Positions 28,437 to 54,030 of a DNA stretch of 64,000 nucleotides are shown piece after piece. Each line of letters starts with the position of its first letter. Position 1 is the first letter of the stretch. Below the pieces are notes generated by a model. That model searched no databases and had not been told where the DNA came from. It saw only the letters and a list, made by a program, of their open reading frames with translations. Position numbers and translations under genes: made by a program. Source of the DNA: Glandiceps talaboti (lineage: Eukaryota; Hemichordata; Enteropneusta; Spengelidae). The stretch lies in contig NC_135559.1 of the NCBI RefSeq assembly GCF_964340395.1, positions 2,540,001 through 2,604,000 of the forward strand, written 5' to 3'.

Positions 28437-28561
28437 TGACGTAATGTATCTACATATCCGTAGTAACAACGCCTCATTCTGACAGAAATGTGGACAGCTA
28501 TTCAATGCAAAGATTTGACCTTTGTGACCTTTACGAGAGCTCACCAACAAACAAGTATTAG
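28437..28561 (+). other. Weak candidate untranslated exon
   Basis: A CRE-like TGACGTAA at about 28438 precedes a stretch that ends in AAGTATTAG followed by GTGAGA, a good donor near 28562. There is no coding content. It is one of several possible alternative first exons upstream of the muscleblind gene, with weak support. Confidence 0.15.
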
Positions 28562-30700
28562 GTGAGAGATACCAGTCACAGACAAGTTTTTGTGTAAACC
28601 TAAAGGCAAGGCAAGTAAGCGTTTCTTTCTCTGTTGACGTTTTAATTTTCGGCTCCTATCAAGATTTCAATGTGTGTATCTTAATGCTATACATGAATAT
28701 ATGAAAGATGAATGTCTTAAATATTATAACAACAGGTGTTCATTTTGTTCACTAACAAATATTCAAGGTTGAGGTAATTTGTTAGAGAGAGAGGGAAAAG
28801 CTTTTAAAAGAAAAAAAATGCCTTGTAAGAGGTTGAACAACCAGGTTAATTAATTGCTTGGCTAAAATTTGGATTAACTTTTTGTGTTATCAGGTGAATA
28901 TTATGGAAATAGTTAAAGCATTGTAAAATATAGCTACTGTTGCCAGATGTTACAGTCTCAAAGGGATTTTCTTGTTCTGTGTGAAAATAAACCCTCGCAC
29001 ACTATCTTTATGGCGCCAGAATCACTTTGCCATTCACTGTTCCACAAAAGGGAAGTCAGAGGCTACAAAAATTGTCTGATTACAAAGTCATTGATGGTCA
29101 GGAAAAAAATTGAATTTGCAAAGATTCACTACTCATTTGAAAATTGGAGACCAATTTACGGATCTTCGATTAAATTATTGAGATTTGAAAAAAGGGAACA
29201 AAATAATGAATTTCAATTGTTGCAATCAGACAGGAATGAAAAATTGCTTTTTGTGATGTATGGGTGTTTGTATGACATTACAAGGATATGAAACTGTGTG
29301 TGAAACTAAGGTGAAAGAGACAGGAAGAAACAAGTCATTTTGATTTACATGGAATTCATTTGATAGGGAAGTTCTATTCTGAAACAAGAACTAAGTCATC
29401 AAATTCTTACGAGGCATGAACAATTGAAAAACAATGATGGCAAAGAAACTAAAAGGGAAAAAAATTACAAAAAAACAAGTACTTGTATTTCCATTTTCAA
29501 ATCAACAATCTCAGGTTGTCTAGAATAGTTGGCAAAAACCCAGAATAGTAGTACTTCTGACTAAAGTCAGCTTTCTTGAAGAATCAGAATTTAAATAAGC
29601 CGAGGGGATTTAAGATATGTTTGATGATAAAAGTTGTTGAGTGGATTGTAAAATTCATGAGTTTGTAAAAGATCGACGGGTTTGGTACGAATCACCGTAT
29701 CTAACATAGAAGCCATTTGTACTTGCTACGCAACCAAGTATTGAGTGGAATTACTAAGTAATAAGCGTCTAGACAATGAATCTACAGATAGACAAGTCTC
29801 CTGATGTTTCCCAATTAGTATGGTCTCCACGTACAGAAAAAAAGGGATATTTTCCCCCAAATTGCAGTTTTTTGGTGTGTGTTCTAGAATAGAAACCCTT
29901 TCCATAATTGTAGTAAGAATGAAACATCAAACCTGCATTTGAGTGATTCAGTCTTGATTACGTTTGACAGGATACACAAGATAAATAAGTATAAAATATG
30001 TCTATACCTCCCTATCGTTAGATAATTTTGAAATTCAACATAAGGTGAATTACACAAAAAATATCTGCAAATCTGGTCACAATTATTGACTGATTTTGAA
30101 ATCAATCAATAATTTGGTCTGATTTATCAGTTTTCTGACCAAAAAAGATCACATTTTTGACAAAAATACTAATTTTTGGTAAAAATCGTTTTTTTACTGA
30201 AATATGTGAAGATTTGGTAAAATTTATTCATGTTGAATGTAAGGATGGTTTGTCATAATTCTGACCAAAATAAAAATGAGATTTGACCAAAAGTTGCACA
30301 TGTATCAGATTTAAAGAAAAGGAATTTTGATGTGAAATAGTGTAAGGGTTAAGAACCTGAATGTATGTGTTGTTGAGTCTTATTCAGATTCCATTGTTGT
30401 TGAAGTGTTGGTCTAGGTTCTATGACCAATTCATGTCCCTACCTGTCCTCTTGGACTAATTCACACTGTGTTTCATTATTCACCGCCATTCTGACTCATT
30501 TATTTCAATCATTCATTCATGAGTTCACAGAAATCGACATTTTGTCTGGCTCAAGGCATTATGAAAGATTGCAATGTTGAGTTCATGTTATTCACCATAG
30601 TGTAGGCAGCTTAACATGGCTTAAAAAGATGGCCATGTGCGATTCATTTAGTGAAAATGTCACGTTTTTTCATGTGATATGATGACCTCATCTTAGCCAA
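28562..30700. other. Non-coding AT-rich stretch
   Basis: It contains a 114-codon open frame (28947-29291) with no recognised domain. Degenerate TTTTTGACAAAAAT-type low complexity lies near 30130-30290. Nothing else was supported. Confidence 0.5.
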
Positions 30701-30841
30701 TAGAAATTCATCTTACAAAAGAGGAGCTGAGTGGCACACCTTATTGAGGTCACCTCAGGTCGCGCTGTCTGAGATGCTCATTGTTGGTAAAACAGCTCAG
30801 CTCAGCTCAGCTCGCTGCAAGCAATGGAAGGCTTCACATAG
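30701..30841 (+). other. Candidate non-coding first exon with AGCTC repeats
   Basis: This short GC-richer block holds GGTCGCGCTGTC and four AGCTC units (30794-30813), and ends CACATAG followed by GTAAGA, a strong donor at 30842. It has no long open frame. It may be an alternative 5'-untranslated exon of the downstream muscleblind gene. There is no independent evidence of transcription. Confidence 0.25.
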
Positions 30842-32540
30842 GTAAGACATAAGATATGTCAACTGATAATGTGTTCTACCTTGTCAACTATTTCACCAAT
30901 GCATTTACTATTTTTAGTCTGACAAACTAGCCAAACTGTGTCGCAGTTAGAAAAACCATTAACCATATTTAGTGGACTGGCATGTGAAGGCTGTCTGGAG
31001 CATAACATTATGTGGTTAAAAATAGTAAGCCGCAAAAAAACATCGTGTACTACGTTGATAAAACGGGGACATGTCACGATGTAGCCAAAGAGTCAAAAGG
31101 TGAATATTATGATATTACATATTACAAATTTAGTAAAAGAATTACGTGAAATACTTCCCCAGACTACTGATATTATCGATAAAACAGTGTCGTAACCCCA
31201 GCGCATAAACCATATGGGTACCGGTAATGACAATTTTAAACGGAGAGGTGGAAAAACGGTGTCACATTCTGTCTACGACAAGACGTGTGTCGTATAATGG
31301 CTGCGAGGTTGATATCATCCATCAAACAATGTTGTTGTGAATATAACACAGCTTCCACATTCTTCACAGTCCAAATCAGTGTAACCATGGCAATAGAAAA
31401 TAAAGAAGGTATTTCTCAAATTAGATTCAGATATTAAATGTTAATAAGTTGTAATTTTAGAAGCATAACTTGATAACAGAATTATCACCAGATTTCTACA
31501 TTAAGAACATCTCTGTTTTGATATCATACACTAAGAAGATAACAACTTATGAATAGCAGTGTTTACAAGAATTTGATTTGTCTGGGCTATATATGTCCGC
31601 CATTTAATCGGACCAGATTTCTAGCTGATGTATAATACTGTCACTCCTATACATGAATATTGAATGATAGTGTGTCTTAATGGGTAATGCATACCTACTG
31701 TACAGTTAGCTGACTGTAACAGATGCAATGTGCCTATCACACACTAACATCGCTATTTATTATACCAACATCTTGATTTCCTTTCTGAGGTTCCAATGAG
31801 GTATAGGAGTATTTGCCTTGTACTGATATCCGGAAACCGATATCTTGATAACCCTGGTCACAAGTAATTATTAGCAGTAAATTGGCCGGCAGATTTTGTC
31901 ATGTCTGAAGGGAATAAGTTGTTGTATTCAGATTAGAGATCTTAGAAGCGTGGGCTGGAACCAAATTTTGCAGCTATATTTAAATTTTCAAAAACCTGAT
32001 TTAGGATCTATATGAGAAATGAGAGAAAATGGTATCATTTATATAGAATGGTAATTTTGGTACTTACAGTAATTCTGGCACTTTTAACCTAGCTGATAAA
32101 ACTAACGAATACACCCGTAAAACATATGAAGTAGTGATTTTCATAGTTTATGAACAGTATGTGAAACAAAATGTTCTAAAACAGATTATTTACTCATAAT
32201 TTTGACGGAAAAAATATTCAAAAAACATATCAAGAGATGCACATGTGTTACTTTCATAAAGAAAACCTACAATCAAACTTTTGCTTATTTAGCCATATAA
32301 TTTCAATAATTAAAGAAAATATGAAATTTTAATCATTACTACCTGTTTTTTAATGTTAATAATATCAGTATCCTGGATATTGATATCTTGAGCATAATCA
32401 AATATTCCATCCTACATCTGTCATAGAGATTACCATCTAGCAGCTGTTTAAATGAATGTTATGTTTTTACAATATGTTTAGGTTTGTCATGATACTTCAA
32501 GGGTGCTGCTATATTTGTGAATGGTGCACTTTTATGGCGT
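30842..32540. other. Non-coding AT-rich stretch
   Basis: Nothing recognisable was seen on either strand. Confidence 0.55.
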
Positions 32541-32550
32541 GAGAGAGAGC

Positions 32551-32606
<56 letters not shown>
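32541..32606. repeat. (GA)n microsatellite
   Basis: About 30 GA units with a few C or T interruptions at the left end. Confidence 0.95.
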
Positions 32607-32610
<4 letters not shown>

Positions 32611-35440
32611 AAATCTGGTCAAGGTTCAGCTGCTTACAATTGTATATTGTAATTTCATATAACATGGGGGTGGGGGTGGGCCCGGGGTGGGGGTGGAATA
32701 AAGCCTTAAACTCATTAATAGTAACAAAGCACTCCCCATAAGTAGTTCAAGGCATACACTAATAGCCATATAATGGATGCAATTAAAACAACTTTTTATG
32801 TTGGGATATTATGCCACTATAAAATACATACAAGATTACAATGGAAATTGTACATTTTAACCTATAATATTTCATTCTCTTCTCGTATCAGAATTCAGAA
32901 AAAAAATGTCATTATACCATGTAATTTTTGCCAAAATTTAGTCACTCTTCAGTAATACTTTCATACACAAAATAACAATCATAAATGTATTATGACAATG
33001 AGATTGAAATCAGAATATTGACTATATTATGTAATATAGTTTTTTCTCTCAATAATTTGGAAAAAGGATAGTAGTGCTACATTTAAATGTGCAGTATGGT
33101 TTAAATTTTTTTGTCCTCCAAGAAACGAACACATAAAGCGTATTTTCCAAATCAAAATTTACAATTTCATAAAATCCTTAGTAGTAAATGTAACTTTTTG
33201 AGGTATTTTCAAGTAGGGATAAATGTCCAAAGGTAGACAGCAATACGATTTAGATATTAATATGAAGAACACGGACACAGCTGAAGAAACATTCCTGAAT
33301 TGAAATCAATACCCACAAAATATACTTCACCAATGCTAACTTTGATTAAAGTCCAACATTTCAAGGATCGAATACTACCACACAGTGGGATGTTTGTCTG
33401 TAAATGTCTGCATTGTTTCATTGTTTTCAGTTTCCTTAGCTATAATAATGATTTCATTTTACGTGCAAGAATGTAAAGGCTTTGTGAACTCTGTAAACTG
33501 CTTTAAGAAGTAGACTAAACATTAGTTTTAACAGCCAAGGTGTGTTTAGTATAGTTTTACCATTGCTTCCCTGCTTACACCTTGTGCAAATTTTTAGGGA
33601 TCGAAAACATGTAGTGAATTCAAGTGCCTTTACGGGTTCAGGAAAAGTACAGCATATCTTGGTTAAAAGTTGACATGGTGTGATTGGCAGGCATGATTGA
33701 GTAGATGCAGTATCTCAATGACATAGGTGATGGAGTATGAAATATGACATGACCTCTAAACTTTGACCTTCTGGCAAGGTGGATGTTGGGACATTGCCCG
33801 ATATTGAATAGTGTGACTACATTGTTTGTGATAGTCACTGGATGCCAACGCAGTGATTTATATTGTGCACCTCTGTATAACAAAACAACCATAAAACTGT
33901 CTGCTTAACTTTTAAAATCCCAGGGTGTAGTTTGCACTCTTTGTAACAATGACAGAAAGGCAAGACGATATTTCTTTTTCGGAGTCATTTTGTCTGACTG
34001 ACAAATTCATGATAAATGATATGTACTTCAATGTACCAGCACACCCGCTCTGTGTTGGCATGGTTACACAGTTACTGAACTCGCTCTAACAAATGTATAG
34101 TTAATGCTAACAGACATCCATGGGAACAACTGTTATTTCCCTAAACACGTTGACATTCTAATCACTTGTGCAGGTTGGAGATATCATGTAAGGTCAGAGG
34201 TCATATTTTGACCATGTGATACAGTTTTCCCGCCTTCCTTGTTAACCACACTGGGTGATAAGTGTGGTGGCCTGACAAGGTGATAAATTATCCAAGTCAG
34301 CTTAGATTATATAATGATTATGGTATGTAGACCTTCTGATGTAGATAAGGACAAATGGATGATGAAACTAGACAAATCACATCACACAACTCACGTTTTG
34401 GTATCTTTTTCAAAAACTTGTTCTCAGGGTTTTTTAAAATTTAAAATCTTCATTTAAAAAAATCTTTATCATTTTTGAATTTTTTGCGAAACTATGTTTT
34501 ATTTCAAGTACTAGTATATTCTTGCAATATTTTGAAAGTGAAAAACTCAACTTTTTAAAAAAAATTTTGCTCTGAGCACGTTTTTTTTGAACTTCAACGA
34601 TTTTGTATGAAATTTTTTTGAAAACTTTGCCATACAGTTTTATTCACATCATACTTCTCTTTACAATTTTTTGAAATTGAAAGATCTCACATTTTATTCT
34701 TTTTCAAAACCATGTTTTAAGCATTATTTTTCTTTCACCAAAAATAGTTTTCATTGTGTTTAGAATTAAAAATAAATGTCCAATTCTGGTTTTTTGTTGG
34801 AAAAATCATAATTAAAGCAGTATTTTACAGTTTCATTGCGGCAAGTATTGTCAGCCTAAAATAATTTCCATGTGTCTACATTTAGGAACACATGAAAAAG
34901 GGAGGAAATATTTTTGTCCAGATTTTCTTCATTTTTCTATGCATTAGACAATTTAGAACAGAAATTCATAAAATTCATCTGGTTAGAATTTATTTAACTT
35001 TATACATTTCACTTCTGCATTCAATAACGTTTGAACAGAATTCCATGTACAATTCACATGGGTAGATTTTACTTACTTTATTCACAATAACAGAGTTTGG
35101 GAAAAGATAGACAGATAATGTACATGAAGTGAAAATTGTTGATCCAAACAGTGTCGGGATTAACCTTTCCCATTTGGAATCCCAGTATGGCTTATAATGG
35201 AAGCACATAGAGTAAATCATTCCATGCAGAAATGATAGTAGACACATTTCACTTTCAGTTCAAGGAACGGCTACATCATGATAGGCATTCATTATTGATA
35301 TCATCTCTTTTTACAGTGAAATGAATTTTATTTCTAGAATTTTGTCTACAGGGAACTCACAAAGCTTATGTTATGCATGCTAATATTTGCAGACAATAAA
35401 CTGTAGTTTTGATGTCAATTTTAGGACTCTGGTCTTACAC
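32607..35440. other. Non-coding AT-rich stretch
   Basis: It includes a G-rich tract at 32664-32695 and a long A/T-rich low-complexity region at about 34400-34760 with recurring TTTTGAAA-like words. No gene was recognised. Confidence 0.55.
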
Positions 35441-35490
35441 AGAGAAAGAGAGAGAGAGGGGGAGAGAGAGAGACAGACACAGAGAGAGAC

Positions 35491-35548
<58 letters not shown>
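35441..35548. repeat. (GA)n microsatellite with CAGA interruptions
   Basis: GAGA blocks are interrupted by GGGG and several GACAGA words, then run uninterrupted to about 35548. Confidence 0.95.
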
Positions 35549-35550
<2 letters not shown>

Positions 35551-36972
35551 GAAATATGATAAAATTTTTCATGGCAAAACATTTTGACTAAATTGATAAA
35601 TTCATGTGAATACTACTAACAAAAACAGAATAGTTTATAAAATTTCACTATATAATGTAGTCAGGAGCTTTCCTGTCAGAATTGGAGGGACGTATTTTGG
35701 TTTTTTGACAAATTTGTGCATGATTTTGTTAATGTTTGGACACCTTTTGACAACATATATTTGATTAAGGCTTCCGATATCACATCCAGGTATCACGCCA
35801 CATGAAGGATTAATAAAACGAGGATAACGTTTTCTGCATATTAATAGTTAGAAATACTCACAGAATTTTATCATCTTGGGGATCATTTGATAATAGATTT
35901 TTATGGGAAACCATGTTTGTCAATTTCCATTACCATGTCTAAGTTTTATCTCGGAAATGAAAAAAGACTTCATATTAAGACCATAAATTGATATTATGTG
36001 AACAAATTTATATAATTGAACCTTCACTTTATGACCTTTGACCTTAGTTAAACAAAAAAATAAACGTATGTCCCAGAAGCGCACGAAACAGAAAGAATTT
36101 CATAGCCATGCTCAGTTCTAATCAACAACTCAGAAAGGTCTTGAATTGGTTGTATATGTTGAGATGAAATGACAGAGAACAAACTAATGGTTTCAAATAT
36201 CACAGTACATAAAATCATTTGTTTCTCATTTCATTTAATATTATTATTGCTGTAATACTAAGGTTTCGGAACCCCTGTAACATAGACGGGACAATCCTGT
36301 AATATGTACAATTTGTAGTGCAATTGAGCTAAATCTTTGTTGGGATATTAAGTCAGTGACAATGCCAGAGGAACCTGCGTAGATATTATTTACTTTTACC
36401 CGCGCTTAAAGGAAAACACACCGCAACATTTAGCACAGATAATGGTTCTTTGGCTAATTCTTTAAAACCCCAGTAAAAGAGAGGGTAACAGCTACGAAAC
36501 ACTTGATATTGAATTTAATTTGAGGGAAGGGAATGTAGATGAAATACCCTTGGGACTCGGGTAGAATTATACCTATTTCAATAGTCCCCTTGATAAAAAC
36601 ACAGTAATCATGTATGTGTAGCATATACAGTCATTGTAAGCCGATCTGAACCAGACAGTGTATTCATACCAATACCAGTATTACTATGTAATGATGCAAT
36701 TTTTAATCACACGACAACCACTGGCTGCATAACAAATAGATGCTGTATAATCTATAGTATAGCCATGTATCATGGCTCCCTAACATCATTAAATGTATTA
36801 AATTCACAGGTAATAAGTAACTTGAGAGGAATTAACTTAATACCCAACTGGACATTCATTTGTAATGCTTCTTGTGATTACAGCCTATAGAATGAGACAA
36901 CATTTGCATGCATAACGAAAGACATTATATTCACATTCGAGGAAAATAATACAGAATTTATAGATGAAAAAA
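35549..36972. other. Non-coding AT-rich stretch
   Basis: Nothing recognisable was seen. Confidence 0.55.
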
Positions 36973-37130
36973 AAGTAACCTTTATTTGATGAATATTTAT
37001 GCTTTATATGATATCCAATGAAAATGAAGTAATATTTGCATATGAAAAGAAAGTAACCTTTATTTGATGAATACTCATAGTGCTTTATATGATATCCAAT
37101 GAAAATGAAGCAACATTGCATATGGAAAGA
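36973..37130. repeat. Two-copy 78-bp minisatellite
   Basis: AAGTAACCTTTATTTGATGA begins at about 36973 and again at about 37051. Each copy continues through CTTTATATGATATCCAATG and a GCATATG word. A diverged partial copy may precede it from about 36895. Confidence 0.85.
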
Positions 37131-37423
37131 CATGCATGAGGCAATGAATATTCATGTTTCATAAAATGCCAATAAAATGTATGTGCATGAGTAAGTAGTT
37201 ATTCCTCATCAAATATTTAAACTATCCCTTCATATAGTAGCAAATAAATATGGTAATATATTCAGATGAGATTCTGATTCTTTCTTGCTGGGATACTGAT
37301 TTCATTGACAGCCAACAAATTGACGGCATAACTTACAGGTCAAAAACAAACTACAATCGGTTATCGAATGCTTATTATGTAATAGCCCCAAACATTGTAC
37401 CACATATAAGTACATGACCATTG

Positions 37424-37426
<3 letters not shown>

Positions 37427-37514
<88 letters not shown>
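37427..37514. repeat. (TA)n microsatellite
   Basis: About 43 uninterrupted TA units, followed by GATATATATCAGATATATAT. It is self-complementary and able to form a cruciform. Confidence 0.95.
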
Positions 37515-37516
<2 letters not shown>

Positions 37517-37661
37517 TATATATCAGATATATATATTGCCTGGTGATTGCTGAGGAAGCATGAAAGGAACCATGAAACTCTGAGTAATGACTTATAACAT
37601 CCTTATTCTTTTGCTCTGCTACTGATATTGCATCAAGCACTGTTCTTTCCAATAAGACACA

Positions 37662-50688
<13,027 letters not shown>

Positions 50689-50971
50689 ACATTGCCAGAA
50701 GACAATAGGGAACTTGCAAACCTGCCATGTTGAATGTTGCATCATGGGAAATCTGATAATAAATACTAATCAATTAGTATTGTAAACAATGTTAGTACAT
50801 TGTTTGCAACCACAAATAATCAATTCATAGTCACCCTGACCATTGTGGGAGGTTTATTTTATCGGTAGCTCAAGATGAGATACTATGATAACCACAGATA
50901 ATCCCATAGTCCTTTGCATCTGAGCATGCTCAGTCTGGATTGCAAGTTCCCTATTGTAATGTCATAGAAGA
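50689..50971. mobile_element. MITE-like element with 17-bp terminal inverted repeats
   Basis: CAATAGGGAACTTGCAA at 50703-50719 has a perfect inverted copy at 50940-50956. Just outside, GACATT (left) and AATGTC (right) extend the symmetry with an unequal gap. Near the right end is a palindromic TGAGCATGCTCA. The length of about 255-285 bp, AT-rich interior, lack of coding capacity and long inverted termini fit a miniature inverted-repeat transposable element. No clear target-site duplication was found. Confidence 0.6.
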
Positions 50972-52508
50972 CATGCATAGAAATAGTATTATACTAGAAC
51001 AGTTTATTCAAGTTTTTGTGTATTTTCACTTATTCAGGTTGGGCTACTTTAAGTGTAGAAGAGCACATGAAATTTAAAAAAAATTAAGTTGAACGTTGAA
51101 AGAAAATTCTTTTTCCATAATCTAATAGTAGAATAAAAATTAATCTACTAAGTTACACAGGTTATTTGGCTAGTTTCAATAAATTTTAAAAACTGTAGAA
51201 CTAAACTCATAGTACAGTGCTGTAGAACCCCCTTGGAGAAATGTTTGTAAAGGCTTACCCTACAGGTACACACATCACTGAGTAGGTCTTGTCTGAATGT
51301 GTTCATTCATGATATTATGTAGACATTAATTGTATTAACAATGGGAGATGACATTGAATAATAGGTGAGAGGGCCAGAGAACAATGTCATCGCCCCAGTG
51401 TGTCTGCTTTTATCGCTGCGGCAAGGTCACTAAATGCTGGTATAGTGTCTTGCAAGGATACACCCCATACAGGTCTGTTTTATATTATGCATGCTATGTT
51501 TATTCTTAAGTATTATGTCTGGGATGTTGGCTGTCACAGGTTTGGAAAGGAATTTGTCAGTTGAGTATACGTTACAACACGGGGCTGAAATGATGTCTTT
51601 GAGTTATAAAAGGTGAAAAATGTCAGATTTAATGTTTTCAGACGAAAGGACTTGATAGGTAAGCATGATAATGTAATTATGTTGATGCAGCTTTTAAAAC
51701 AGACGTGCAATGTGTGATTATATCGTGCTTGTATAACAGAGGGCAATCATGTGAAGCATGAATAATTCAATTTTTCATATCTATGATGTACTTACATTTT
51801 TGCAACTGTAAATTCAGTATGTTTTATGTCATAGTTTTGAAATATTCGTCAGTTATAATCAATTCTTTAGGCTTCAAATTGTGAATATCTGTAAATGGAA
51901 TTAATAATAGAACTAATAATATCAGAATTGTGGTACTCACACACACGTGATGCTTTTAATAATATAAAGACAATGATATATGGGATATAGATACTTGTAG
52001 ATTAAATACATGTGTTTCTGAGGGTCAGCTGTTTGGCTCATTACAGCGAAGGTTATTCCACAATATGCAAATGAATATTGTTAGACTAGGCACATACTTG
52101 AGTGCTGAGTTCTGTGTCTGTAAATAAAAACTGACAACTCATATGCTTGAAAGGTTTGGTATCATTCATTAAAACTCATTCGCATTTTTCTGTAAATTCT
52201 TGGTCATTTTATTTTTAATGAACATGTTATAGAATTACCGACATTAAGGGTTTGCCGGAGAACTGTCAGAAAATGCAGACGTGAGGAAATTATAGAACGC
52301 AGAGTGCATGGTATGGGATATGAGTCAGAACAGCTCAATGTAATAGATACGAATGTGGTCGACTGAAAGAATTTGTTTCTAGGATTGATTTTACACACGC
52401 AACATTTCACTGACATCTTAATTTTAGCTCAGACAAACCATGTATGTCTTCATCATCATGTAGTTGATATTACTGGTATAATAGCGTCGATCAGAAGAAG
52501 TTGAAGTG
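50972..52508. other. Non-coding stretch upstream of the muscleblind 5'-UTR exon
   Basis: Nothing recognised. Two 70-codon minus-strand frames lack domains. Confidence 0.5.
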
Positions 52509-52770
52509 TGTTGAAGTGAAGTTGCTCTCTCCGACTCTGAATAGTACAGTTCAACCATCTGTATTGTGTATAAGCATCAAAATGATGGACAAATTTCTGC
52601 TGCAGTGAAGTCGTTGTCCGTACAGGTCCGAGTTAATCGTCCTTGTGCGTTTAAGTATCAAACTGAAAGTGGGTAAAAAAATGTGTTGAAGTGAAGCCGC
52701 TGTCTATAACTAGAGTTTAACTATCCTTATTGTGTGTTAGTATCTCTATTATAGTGTAATTCGGCAGTAA
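52509..52770. repeat. Degenerate triplicated ~82-92-bp motif
   Basis: TGTTGAAGTGAAG (52509), TGCAGTGAAG (52601) and TGTTGAAGTGAAG (52683) each start a similar series: a GTTGTCC- or GCTGTCT-like word, a GTTCAACC- or GTTTAACTATCC-like word and a TATTGTGTRT...AGTATC-like word. These are three diverged tandem copies directly upstream of the proposed 5'-UTR acceptor. Confidence 0.5.
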
Positions 52771-52825
52771 AAAGAGAGACCATCAAGTTTACGGCTTGTT
52801 TTCTTTTTTGTTTTTGTCTTTACAG

Positions 52826-53157
52826 ATTGCAGGCAAAGCTATTGTGTGTGATAAATAGTTGAGAGAGGTGTCGGATGAGGACTTGAGTTGTGTACTGGTA
52901 TGCAGTTTCCCTCCTTTCAGTCACCTTTTACCAAGTTCATGAATGAATCGTGAGAACATAAACAATTCAGCGCAGCTTAAAGTATCTCCAGCAAGCCATA
53001 TAGCATCAAGTCCGATCATTCCTTTTGGCCGGTAGTCCATTTTTCAACCACTTGGGCTGATTTCTTTAAGCTTTGCTGCCTGAAGCGGCCCTGCTTATAG
53101 CTCCATTGCAGCTTGTTGTTAAAACTGGTTTAGGATAAACATATAAATTTGTTTATA
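52826..53157 (+). other. mbl: 5'-untranslated part of first coding exon
   Basis: A pyrimidine-rich tract ending TTTGTCTTTACAG gives an acceptor at 52824-52825, and an alternative acceptor CCTCCTTTCAG ends at 52920. The in-frame stop TAG at 53131-53133, 27 nt before the ATG, fixes the translation start. A short upstream open frame (52900-52953, 17 codons) exists if the longer exon form is used. Three YGCY words cluster at 53074-53095, potential binding sites for the protein itself. Confidence 0.6.
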
Positions 53158-53316
53158 ATGGCACTGAGGGACAATCGATGGTTGACGCTTGAAGTATGCC
53201 GAGAGTTCCAACGTGGAACATGTACAAGGCCTGACACTGAGTGCAAGTTTGCTCATCCGTCAAAATCCGTCACCGTAGAAAACGGTCGTGTCACTGCTTG
53301 CTTTGATTCGCTTAAG
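53158..53316 (+). CDS. mbl: Muscleblind coding exon 1: zinc finger 1 and first half of zinc finger 2
   Basis: It encodes residues 1-53, starting [20 protein letters not shown]. Zinc finger 1 has C14, C22, C29 and H33 in the CX7CX6CX3H spacing of muscleblind odd-numbered fingers. Zinc finger 2 begins with C48 and is interrupted by the intron after K53 (FDSLK), which to my knowledge is the same place as in vertebrate MBNL genes. The start ATG has A at -3 and G at +4, and an in-frame stop lies 27 nt upstream, so no longer N-terminus is encoded in this exon. The donor is CTTAAG/GTATGT at 53317. The finger pair binds GC steps in YGCY RNA. Confidence 0.95.
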
Positions 53317-53666
53317 GTATGTATATAACATTGTCCCAAAAAAACTAGAGCAGAGACTCTGCATGGTGAAGTCTGTATTAACGTTCCTTTGCTGCGCCAT
53401 TATGTAATTTTTGTTTTTAAGTTGTTGATTGCTTGAATGACTATGGCTTATAGCTGTCATTGCATGTGTACAATTTGCCGCCAATGCTTCTGTTCACACA
53501 GCAGAACTAGTGTACCTAGTTTTTGCACACACGGCATCAATGATTTACAGATTCAGAACATGTATGTCTCAAACAGAAAAAAAAAGGTACCACTCATCAG
53601 TGTAAGTAAGAAAAATATCCCAATTTGGCACTGAATGAAGTGGTCTCACGGGTTACAACGAACCTT

Positions 53667-54030
53667 TAACTTTCACCTATGCACCCTATATCATTTCTGT
53701 GATAAATTTTGAAACAAAGAAGTTTCAGACTCAACCATTCTTCATCATAGGGTGTATAGTGTGTAGGAGGGGTGAGTAAGATTAATGGAGTAGCCTGTTC
53801 TTTGAACTATAACCTATGCAACCTATATTTGTATGTTTTGAATTTTGAACAAAAGTTTGGACGAAACCATTACTCATCATAGGGTGCACAGGGTGATGGA
53901 GGGAGACGTGATGAGTGTATTTTATGTGGTTATTCTGTCCTTCAACTTTGACATGTGCATCAATCTCTGATAATACTATTTGGTTAAGTCAAAATCATTC
54001 ACTGATGTGTATTATTACAGTGTAGACAGA
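53667..54030. repeat. Degenerate ~135-bp repeat, about three copies
   Basis: Similar series begin at 53667, 53801 and 53940: CTTTAACTTTCACCTATGCA, CTTTGAACTATAACCTATGC and CTTCAACTTTGACATGTGCA. The first two also share a YTCATCATAGGGTGYA block, and the third is weaker. Confidence 0.5.

Noticed and set aside
28947-29291. 114-codon + strand frame without simple repeats
   Set aside because: No domain, no acceptor or donor in phase, and Lys/Phe/Leu-rich composition typical of AT-rich DNA. It would need transcript evidence.
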